Assembly: GCA_018402615.1 (NCBI GenBank)
Contig: JAGYIH010000015.1
Coordinates: 1-21,247 of the forward strand
Direction of reading: 5' to 3'
Source: Aquiluna sp.
Lineage (GTDB): Bacteria > Actinomycetota > Actinomycetes > Actinomycetales > Microbacteriaceae
DNA length: 21,247 nucleotides
Under the pieces are notes generated by a model. It worked only from the letters and a program-made list of their open reading frames with translations, ran no database searches and was not told where the DNA came from. Shown here piece by piece: positions 7,843-13,490 of the stretch. Both the position numbers and the translations under genes were made by a program. Each line of letters starts with the position of its first letter. The stretch's first letter is position 1.

Positions 7843-8373
7843 TTACGGAATCACCACCGAGGATGCCGGAGACAGGCCGAAGTGGGCTCCCGACTCATAA
7901 CTAACGGTCACAATTCCGTTACCTGAGGGCAGATCGGAGAGCGGAAATTCGATTGGAAAGCACTGGGTGTAGTCGGAGGAAGGTTCGGCCCTAACCTCCA
8001 TGGTCACTTCTTTGTCAGAGCCGATAAAGCGCATCTTGCAGATTCCGCCAGCCTCGGCAATTCCTGGAATCTGGGCCACAACCGTAAGAACTCCAAAATC
8101 GGGCTCGGGAATCGCCATAATTATGTCAACCTGCACCTGCTTCAACTCAACTTCCGGCTCCGCCGTGCTTTCTGGCTCTTCGCTTTGAGTTGGCTCTGGT
8201 TCTGCGGTTTCAGAGGTCTCGGTAGGCTCCGGCTGCGCAGTCGCCTGCTCTGAAACGCTCACTTCTGGTTCCTCCGGTAATCCGGTGGCACCCCAGTTTG
8301 GGTAGAAGGCGCTACAACCCACCAGGGTCGCGGAAAGCCCTAAAGCACTCAGTGCAATAAAAATTCTGCGCAT
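7843..8373 (-). CDS. Small secreted lipoprotein of unknown function
   Basis: From the ATG at 8373 this is a 176-residue protein. That start is chosen because GGGAGG (8385-8380 on the minus strand) lies exactly 6 nt upstream; an in-frame TTG at 8397 has no such support. The signal sequence ends in a lipobox, Leu-Val-Gly-Cys, so Cys20 should be lipidated and the protein anchored to the outer face of the membrane. A Glu/Pro/Thr/Ser-rich linker occupies roughly residues 35-75, followed by a compact beta-rich domain with two cysteines that could pair. I do not recognise the domain. The 3-nt gap to the LysM wall protein suggests shared expression and a joint envelope function (inference). Confidence 0.8.
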   Translation of the reverse strand: MRRIFIALSALGLSATLVGCSAFYPNWGATGLPEEPEVSVSEQATAQPEPTETSETAEPEPTQSEEPESTAEPEVELKQVQVDIIMAIPEPDFGVLTVVAQIPGIAEAGGICKMRFIGSDKEVTMEVRAEPSSDYTQCFPIEFPLSDLPSGNGIVTVSYESGAHFGLSPASSVVIP

Positions 8374-8393
8374 AGCAAACCTCCCGGGCACCT

Positions 8394-8417
8394 TCAACCA
8401 TAGGTTGAGATTCTCAA
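8394..8417. promoter_or_regulatory. Two overlapping inverted repeats upstream of the lipoprotein gene
   Basis: TCAACC-ATA-GGTTGA (8394-8408) and TTGAGA-T-TCTCAA (8405-8417) are both perfect inverted repeats and share bases. They lie about 21-44 bp before the lipoprotein ATG, where an operator could act. The first contains TATGGT on the minus strand, a possible -10 box. No binding protein is known; this is a candidate only. Confidence 0.4.
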
Positions 8418-8455
8418 AAAACCCTGATGGTGGGGGCGTTTTGGGGAAATCAGAA
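8416..8455 (-). terminator. Weak candidate terminator after purE
   Basis: On the minus strand, CTGAT (8453-8449) can pair with ATCAG (8428-8424), extended by two G-U pairs, and is followed by six Ts (8421-8416). The loop is about 20 nt, so the hairpin is not strong, but the position just after the purE stop and the T run fit a terminator. Confidence 0.35.
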
Positions 8456-8471
8456 CGGTCTGGGAATGGGC

Positions 8472-8960
8472 TTAGAGAGAGTCTTTAAGCTGCTGATTCT
8501 TTCCTGCGACGATTACTTTTAGCTCCTCGCGATAGGAGTCCATCTTCGCAAGCAATTTACTGTCAGAAATCGCCAAGATCTTCAGCGCAAGCAGTCCGGC
8601 ATTTTTTCCACCATCAATCGAGACGGTAGCCACTGGCACTCCGGCGGGCATCTGAACTATCGACAACAGCGAATCCATGCCGTCAAGCTTGCCCAGCGAG
8701 ACTGGAACTCCAATTACTGGTAGCGAAGTGCTGCTGGCAATCATGCCCGGCAGGTGGGCTGCCCCTCCGGCGCCCGCGATGATAACTCGAATGCCCTTGT
8801 CATAAGCACCAGCTGCGAATTCCAACATCTTTTCTGGAGTCCGATGGGCACTCAGGACCTCAACGATTGGCTCCAGGCCAAAGTCCTTCAGAATGTTGTA
8901 ACTGAGTTCCATGACTCTCCAGTCAGAGTCTGAACCCATAACAATTGCAACCTTTGACAT
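8472..8960 (-). CDS. purE: N5-carboxyaminoimidazole ribonucleotide mutase (PurE, class I)
   Basis: This 162-residue protein has the class I PurE signatures Gly-Ser-Asp-Ser-Asp-Trp at 9-14, Ser-Ala-His-Arg-Thr-Pro at 37-42 (His39 being the likely catalytic residue) and [10 protein letters not shown] at 63-72. It converts N5-CAIR, made by PurK, to CAIR in purine synthesis. The ATG at 8960 has a strong GGGAGG 5 nt upstream. It follows purK after a 21-nt gap on the same strand, so the two successive enzymes are almost certainly co-expressed. Length and motifs are normal. Confidence 0.96.
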   Translation of the reverse strand: MSKVAIVMGSDSDWRVMELSYNILKDFGLEPIVEVLSAHRTPEKMLEFAAGAYDKGIRVIIAGAGGAAHLPGMIASSTSLPVIGVPVSLGKLDGMDSLLSIVQMPAGVPVATVSIDGGKNAGLLALKILAISDSKLLAKMDSYREELKVIVAGKNQQLKDSL

Positions 8961-8981
8961 CTAAGCCTCCCGAATCAAAGT

Positions 8982-10106
8982 CTAGGCACCAGAGCCATAA
9001 AGCAAGGCTCTTGCCTTGCTACCGCGTTCAAGTAATGCCTCGGAATCTGAACCCAAAAGTGTTAGGTGGCCCATCTTGCGTCCCGCTCTGGGGGACTTGG
9101 CGTAACTGTGAAACTTGATCTCTGGGTACTTGCCCAACACTTTCGAGTAATTACTAACGAAATCATTCGTGTCGTCAACCCCCAAAAGATTTAGCATCAC
9201 CGCAACCGGTGCCAGCATCGCGGTATCGCCCAGCGGCAAGTCCAAGACCGCCCTCAGGTGCTGCTCAAACTGTGAGGTAATCGAACCCTCAATTGAGAAA
9301 TGTCCCGAATTGTGCGGTCTCATCGCAAGCTCGTTGACCAGGACTTTGGATTCGGTTTCAAACAGTTCGACCGCCATTACGCCGGTGACACCAAGGCCAC
9401 GAGCGATCTCGCTAGCTATCGCGGTGGTGGCAGCCTGACCGGCATTGACCGCGGGGGCAATTACCTCTGAGCAAACGCCGAATCGCTGCCTAGTTTCAAC
9501 CACCGGCCAAAACGCCAGCTCACCAGATTCGCTTCGAGCGCACAGCTGCGCCAACTCGCGACTGAACTGAACTTTTTCCTCAAGCAACAATTCGCCACCG
9601 AAGCTATCAATCTCAGCAATCCAGTGCGCGATCTCAGTGGCCGACTTGATGACCATTACGCCCTTGCCGTCATAGCCACCAATCGGGGTCTTAGCGATAA
9701 CCTTGGGGCCGTTTAGTGAAATGAAGGCCTCGACCTCACTCGAGGTTTTGACGGCGGCCCAGGCCGGTTGTGGCAAACCAAGTTCTGCCAGCTTGCGCCG
9801 CATGGTCAATTTATTCTGAGCATGGATTAGCGCATCGGGTCCGGGGTTGACCCTGTGGCCGAGTTCCTGAAGTTTTTCCAATAACTGAATTGGAACATGT
9901 TCGTGATCAAAAGTTATGACGTCTACCGAGCTGGCAAATTCTCTCAGGGCATCAAAGTCTTTGAAGTCGCCAACTTGGGTCGCGCTTTGGCTTGCCGGAG
10001 AGTTCTCGGCCTCGGCAAAAACCCGGAGTTCAATCCCGAGCGCAATGGCTGCCGGCTGCATCATGCGAGCCAACTGACCCGCTCCGATAACTCCCACTCG
10101 ATACAA
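8982..10106 (-). CDS. purK: N5-carboxyaminoimidazole ribonucleotide synthase (PurK)
   Basis: This 374-residue ATP-grasp enzyme opens with Gly-Ala-Gly-Gln-Leu-Ala-Arg-Met at 8-15 and has the ATP-grasp loop Gly-Gly-Tyr-Asp-Gly-Lys-Gly at 143-149 and the metal and substrate segment Asn258-Glu259 with Arg-Pro-His-Asn-Ser-Gly at 263-268. It uses ATP and bicarbonate to make N5-CAIR from AIR. The chosen start is TTG 10106, with GGGAAAG just upstream; the GTG three codons later (10097) is possible but further from that site. It lies 13 nt after the birA stop, so birA, purK and purE look like one transcription unit. Confidence 0.95.
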   Translation of the reverse strand: MYRVGVIGAGQLARMMQPAAIALGIELRVFAEAENSPASQSATQVGDFKDFDALREFASSVDVITFDHEHVPIQLLEKLQELGHRVNPGPDALIHAQNKLTMRRKLAELGLPQPAWAAVKTSSEVEAFISLNGPKVIAKTPIGGYDGKGVMVIKSATEIAHWIAEIDSFGGELLLEEKVQFSRELAQLCARSESGELAFWPVVETRQRFGVCSEVIAPAVNAGQAATTAIASEIARGLGVTGVMAVELFETESKVLVNELAMRPHNSGHFSIEGSITSQFEQHLRAVLDLPLGDTAMLAPVAVMLNLLGVDDTNDFVSNYSKVLGKYPEIKFHSYAKSPRAGRKMGHLTLLGSDSEALLERGSKARALLYGSGA

Positions 10107-10119
10107 GACTTTCCCTTCG

Positions 10120-10848
10120 CTAACTTCTCAGGTGCCAAACATCGGCGGCGCTAAGGCTGTGAGCCTCCGGAGTCAAAATTACCAGCTGGCCGACCGAATC
10201 AATCTCAGAGGCCAAACCAATCAACTGCTCTCCGCCGGGCAACTCCGCTCTAACCTGTTGCCCCAGAGTCACGCAGCTATCCCGAAATTGCGACTTTACC
10301 TGCTCGCTATCCCCGGAAAAATTAGCAAGTAACTCGCCTAGGTGCCTACCCACCAAAGAAGCGGCGGTATCCAAATCTGTTTCAATGCCGAGGTCCTGAA
10401 GTGAGGTTGCCAGCACAAGCTCACTGCTTTGAGGAGTCAGGTTCAAACCAATCCCCAAAATCACATCGCCACCGGGCAATAGCTGGGCCAGAATCCCACT
10501 TATTTTCTTACCTGACACCAAGACGTCGTTGGGCCACTTAACTGCACAGTTCACTGCCCCGAGCTCTGCTACTGCGCGCTTCACGGCAAGTGCCGCTAGC
10601 AAAGTTGCCCAACCGGGCTCGGAAATGGTGTTTGGGGCTAGGTAGATCGAAAGCGAAAGCGAGGCTTTAGCGGGCGACTCCCAGTTGCGGCCAAGCCTGC
10701 CCTGGCCAGCAGACTGCGAAGCCGCAATCACGGCACTGAAATGAGAGCTGGTAGCACTCAGGTTGCGAGCCAGCTCCAGGTTCGTTGAATCGAGTTGCTG
10801 GAAAAAAACCAAATCGCTATAAACCTGCTGGGACTTTGGAAACTGCAT
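10120..10848 (-). CDS. birA: Biotin--[acyl-CoA carboxylase] ligase, no DNA-binding domain
   Basis: This 242-residue protein contains only the catalytic and C-terminal domains of BirA: Ser-Thr-Asn at 21-23, the biotinyl-AMP loop Gly-Gln-Gly-Arg-Leu-Gly-Arg at 48-54, Lys-Trp-Pro-Asn-Asp at 104-108, and Lys-Ile-Ser-Gly-Ile at 115-119. It activates biotin with ATP and attaches it to the carrier lysine of biotin-dependent carboxylases. The helix-turn-helix of the E. coli type is absent, as in other actinobacteria, so it should not act as a repressor. It is divergent from accD, whose complex it serves; the biotinylated alpha subunit is not in this window. The ATG has no Shine-Dalgarno sequence and sits 6 nt after a TANNNT box. 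Confidence 0.94.
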   Translation of the reverse strand: MQFPKSQQVYSDLVFFQQLDSTNLELARNLSATSSHFSAVIAASQSAGQGRLGRNWESPAKASLSLSIYLAPNTISEPGWATLLAALAVKRAVAELGAVNCAVKWPNDVLVSGKKISGILAQLLPGGDVILGIGLNLTPQSSELVLATSLQDLGIETDLDTAASLVGRHLGELLANFSGDSEQVKSQFRDSCVTLGQQVRAELPGGEQLIGLASEIDSVGQLVILTPEAHSLSAADVWHLRS

Positions 10849-10860
10849 GGCAACAAGCTA
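10849..10860 (-). promoter_or_regulatory. Leaderless -10 element for birA
   Basis: On the minus strand TAGCTT (10860-10855) is followed by 6 nt and then the birA ATG at 10848. This fits a -10 box whose transcript starts at the start codon. No ribosome-binding site is visible upstream of the ATG, which supports a leaderless message. Confidence 0.45.
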
Positions 10861-10909
10861 GTGCAAAGCCATTTTTTTGTATGAACTCGAGACAAAAACG
10901 GCATATCCT

Positions 10910-10959
10910 TTGTGAATACTCGTCAACAGGTTTATTTCAAAGAGCGCTAAAGTGAAATA
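10910..10959 (+). promoter_or_regulatory. Candidate accD promoter with inverted repeat
   Basis: TATTTCA at 10933-10939 and TGAAATA at 10953-10959 form a perfect 7-bp inverted repeat separated by 13 nt that includes the self-complementary AGCGCT. TTGTGA at 10910-10915 with a 17-bp spacer to TATTTC could be the accD promoter, which would put the repeat over the -10 box and early transcript. Either an operator or a leader hairpin is possible. GAGGAG (10966-10971) is the accD ribosome-binding site. Confidence 0.4.
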
Positions 10960-10973
10960 GCACCTGAGGAGAT

Positions 10974-12563
10974 ATGTTGCCTGAAACCCCAGATTTTTCG
11001 ACTACCGCCGGGAAGATTGCGGACCTCAAAAAGCGCTACCACGAGGCAGTTCATGCCGCTGGAGAAACTGCAATTGAGAAGCAGCACAAAAAGGGCAAAA
11101 AGACCGCTCGCGAGCGCATCGAGCTTTTGCTTGATCCGGGTTCGTTTGTCGAGCTAGACGAATATGCCAGACACCGCTCGCAGAGCTTTGGCATGGAGTC
11201 CAATCGCCCGTATGGCGATTCGGTGGTCACCGGAATCGGAACCATTCATGGGCGCCAGGTTGCCGTTTACTCTCAGGACTTCACAATCTTTGGTGGTTCG
11301 CTTGGCGAGACCGCCGGGAACAAAATAATCAAGGTCATGGAACTCGCCATCAAGACCGGGGTTCCAATCATCGGCATGCTGGACTTCCGGGCGGAGCCAG
11401 AATCCAGGAGGGCGTTATTGCCCTTGGCAAATACGGTGAGATCTTCAGATTGAACACCATGGCTCCGGGAGTCATCCCGCAGATCTCAATGATCATGGGT
11501 CCGGCCGCCGGAGGCGCTGTCTACTCCCCGCACTAACCGACTTTGTGATAATGGTTGACAAGACCTCAAACATGTTTGTCACCGGACCAGACGTAATCAA
11601 GACCGTTACCGGCGAAGACGTTGGCATGGAGGAACTCGGCGGAGCCAGAACCCACAATGAGACCTCGGGCGTGGCCCACTACCTAGCGGATGACGAATTG
11701 GATGCCTTTGACTACGTCAAGGCCCTGGTTCAATACCTGCCGCAAAATAATCTTTCGAAACCGTTGCCTACCAATCTGAGACCGAACTTGAGATCACCGA
11801 GTGACCGCAAGCTAAATGATCTAATTCCTGACAGCCCGAACCAGCCATACGACGTCCACACCCTGATTGAGGCAATTGTTGACGAGGGAGAGTTTTAGAG
11901 GTGCAGCCGCTGTTTGCACCCAACATCATCATCGGCTTTGCGCGCATTGATGGTGAGTCGGTGGGCATTGTGGCAAACCAGCCACTGCAGATGGCAGGGA
12001 CACTGAACATTTCCGCCGGTGAAAAGGCTGCAAGATTTGTTCGCTTCTGTGACGCCTTCTCGATTCCCATTTTGACCCTGGTCGATGTCCCCGGCTACCT
12101 GCCCGGCACCGATCAGGAATGGGCTGGCGTTATTAGACGCGGAGCAAAACTGCTCTATGCCTACGCCGAGGCAACCGTGCCACTGGTGACCATCATTACC
12201 CGCAAGGCCTATGGCGGTGCGTATATCGTGATGGGCTCTAAGCAGCTTGGAGCAGATATCAACCTGGCCTGGCCGACCGCAGAAATCGCGGTTATGGGTG
12301 GAGCGGGAGCGGTAAACATCTTGTTCCGCGACAAGCTCAAGGAAGCCGCGGCTTTGGGCCAAGACATCGATCAGGTGCGAGATGATCTCGCAAAGGAGTA
12401 CACCTACAACGTTGCCAGTCCATTCTTGGCCGCGGAGCGCGGAGAACTAGATGGCATCATCGAACCCGCCGCCACCAGAACGCAAATTGTGAGATCGCTG
12501 CGTGCCCTTAGAACCAAGCGCGCGAGCCTGCCTCCCAAAAAACACGGAAATATCCCGCTCTAA
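10974..12563 (+). pseudogene. accD: Acyl-CoA carboxylase beta subunit (AccD/PccB type), interrupted by six apparent single-base indels
   Basis: The encoded protein is a carboxyltransferase subunit of about 529 residues, which transfers carboxyl from biotin to acetyl- or propionyl-CoA. Three pieces are open: 10974-11453, 11545-11898 and 11901-12563. Joining them needs an extra T near 11385 and an extra G near 11389 (which breaks the Asp-Ser-Gly-Gly-Ala-Arg motif), a missing G after 11530 (in Ser-Pro-Ala-Leu-Thr-Asp), a missing G after 11757, an extra base near 11801, and a missing T in the run at 11893-11896. Their sum is zero, so the last piece returns to the first frame. Codons between the breaks remain well conserved, so consensus error is likelier than decay. 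GAGGAG lies only 2 nt before the ATG at 10974; the TTG at 10977 is an alternative start. accE follows with a 1-nt overlap. Confidence 0.88.
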
Positions 12564-12787
12564 TGCGTCAATATTCCTCGGACGAAATCTTTGAGTCGCT
12601 TTCGGCAAAGGGTGGCGATGCGGAAGAGCAGGCTGCCGCCATGGTGGTTATCACTCAGGCAATAATCGAATCCCGAAGGCTTGGCAGAATAGTCATCAGA
12701 AAACCAAAGAACCGCTGGAACAGTGCCCCCGACATGTTGCGCGGCAACCTCGCACCGGGCTGGAACTCAAGACACAATGTTGACTAA
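12563..12787 (+). CDS. accE: Acyl-CoA carboxylase epsilon subunit-like protein
   Basis: This is a 74-residue protein whose ATG shares its first base with the accD TAA stop (TAATG), so it is translated by coupling. Small epsilon subunits follow the beta subunit in many actinobacteria and stabilise the alpha-beta carboxylase complex. The sequence shows an N-terminal acidic and Ala-rich helix-like region (residues about 5-40), then Trp at 47 and a C-terminal Pro-Gly-Trp segment, as in those proteins. Epsilon subunits are poorly conserved, so the call depends mainly on position and size. Confidence 0.65.
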   Translation: MRQYSSDEIFESLSAKGGDAEEQAAAMVVITQAIIESRRLGRIVIRKPKNRWNSAPDMLRGNLAPGWNSRHNVD

Positions 12788-12789
12788 AG

Positions 12790-12835
12790 CCGCTAGTTGA
12801 CTAAGTCCACTGGTCGACGAAAACAACTAACGCGG
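12790..12835. terminator. Candidate bidirectional hairpin between accE and ridA
   Basis: CCGC plus TAGTTG (12790-12799) can pair with CAACTA (12824-12829) and GCGG (12832-12835), leaving a 2-nt bulge and a 24-nt loop. It fills the gap between two convergent stop codons. No T run follows on either strand, so an intrinsic terminator is uncertain. Confidence 0.35.
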
Positions 12836-12836
12836 G

Positions 12837-13295
12837 TTACTTAAACTCCACGATCAATTCGATTTCGACCGGAGAGTTCAGCGGCAATACCGGAACCCCC
12901 ACCGCGCTGCGAGCGTGGATGCCGGCCTCCCCAAATACACTCTGCAAGAACTCGCTTGCGCCATTCACGACCTGAGGTTGTGAACTGAACTCTGGTACCG
13001 AGGCAACAAACCCCACCACCTTGACGATGCTGGTGATGCGATCAAGCTCACCAAGCACACCCTTTATTGCGGCCAGGGCGTTTAGTGCGCAGCGCTCCGC
13101 AAGCTCTTTGCCGCGCTCGGCATAAAGATCAGAACCGAGCTTGCCGACCTCCATCAATACCCCGTCAATCAGGGGTAGCTGACCGGCTGTGAAAACCAGG
13201 TTTCCGGAGATCTTGGCTGGGACGTAACTTCCAGCTGGCTTTGGAGCAGCGGGTAACTCAAAGCCAAGCTCTTTAATTCGCTGTTCTACTGACAA
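12837..13295 (-). CDS. RidA/YjgF/YER057c-family protein
   Basis: This 152-residue protein shows the RidA fold signatures: a Phe-Thr-Ala-Gly-Gln-Leu-Pro segment at 35-41, a Cys-Ala-Leu-Asn-Ala-Leu helix at 69-74, Val-Val-Gly-Phe-Val-Ala-Ser near 93-99, Ala-Arg-Ser-Ala-Val-Gly-Val at 128-134, and Glu144. Arg129 and Glu144 match the spacing of the catalytic pair of RidA, which hydrolyses reactive imines formed by PLP enzymes. It belongs to the longer, 150-residue actinobacterial subgroup, whose substrate is not established. The start is TTG 13295, directly after the DUF4177 stop and 8 nt after a GAGG; no better start is seen. It is second in a two-gene unit. Confidence 0.88.
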   Translation of the reverse strand: MSVEQRIKELGFELPAAPKPAGSYVPAKISGNLVFTAGQLPLIDGVLMEVGKLGSDLYAERGKELAERCALNALAAIKGVLGELDRITSIVKVVGFVASVPEFSSQPQVVNGASEFLQSVFGEAGIHARSAVGVPVLPLNSPVEIELIVEFK

Positions 13296-13448
13296 CTATT
13301 CGACCTCACGCTTGAAAAAAGCAATCAGGCCACCCTGCGGGCCCTGAGTAACCTGAACCAGCTCCCAGCCCTGGGTGCCCCAGGTATTCAAAATCTGTGT
13401 TTCCTTATGCAGTAGCAAAGGGGTGGTTATGTATTCCCACTTGGTCAT
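13296..13448 (-). CDS. Small DUF4177-family protein (50 residues)
   Basis: On the minus strand, the ATG at 13448 opens a 50-codon frame ending with TAG at 13298-13296. The product begins Met-Thr-Lys-Trp-Glu-Tyr, has Gly-Trp-Glu-Leu-Val at 27-31 and ends Phe-Lys-Arg-Glu-Val-Glu, matching my recollection of short DUF4177 proteins. A GGAG lies about 8 nt before the ATG. The next gene, the RidA-family protein, begins on the base after its stop, so the two form an operon. I recall the same pairing beside a PBP in mycobacteria, but have not checked it. Function is unknown. Confidence 0.82.
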   Translation of the reverse strand: MTKWEYITTPLLLHKETQILNTWGTQGWELVQVTQGPQGGLIAFFKREVE

Positions 13449-13477
13449 TTCTCAGCTCCATTTCAGCATCTGACAGG

Positions 13478-13490
13478 TAACCTAGAGTCT
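13478..13490 (+). promoter_or_regulatory. Leaderless -10 element for the PBP gene
   Basis: TAACCT at 13478-13483 is followed by 7 nt and then the ATG at 13491, so the message likely starts at or next to the start codon. No Shine-Dalgarno sequence is present. The element AGGTAACCT is shared with the galE upstream region. Confidence 0.55.

Noticed and set aside
8374..8397. Upstream TTG start for the lipoprotein
   Set aside because: It would put eight extra residues before a normal signal peptide; the ATG at 8373 has GGGAGG at ideal spacing.
11895..12362. Minus-strand open frame of 155 codons inside accD
   Set aside because: The plus strand there encodes a well-conserved carboxyltransferase domain; the antisense frame is a shadow.
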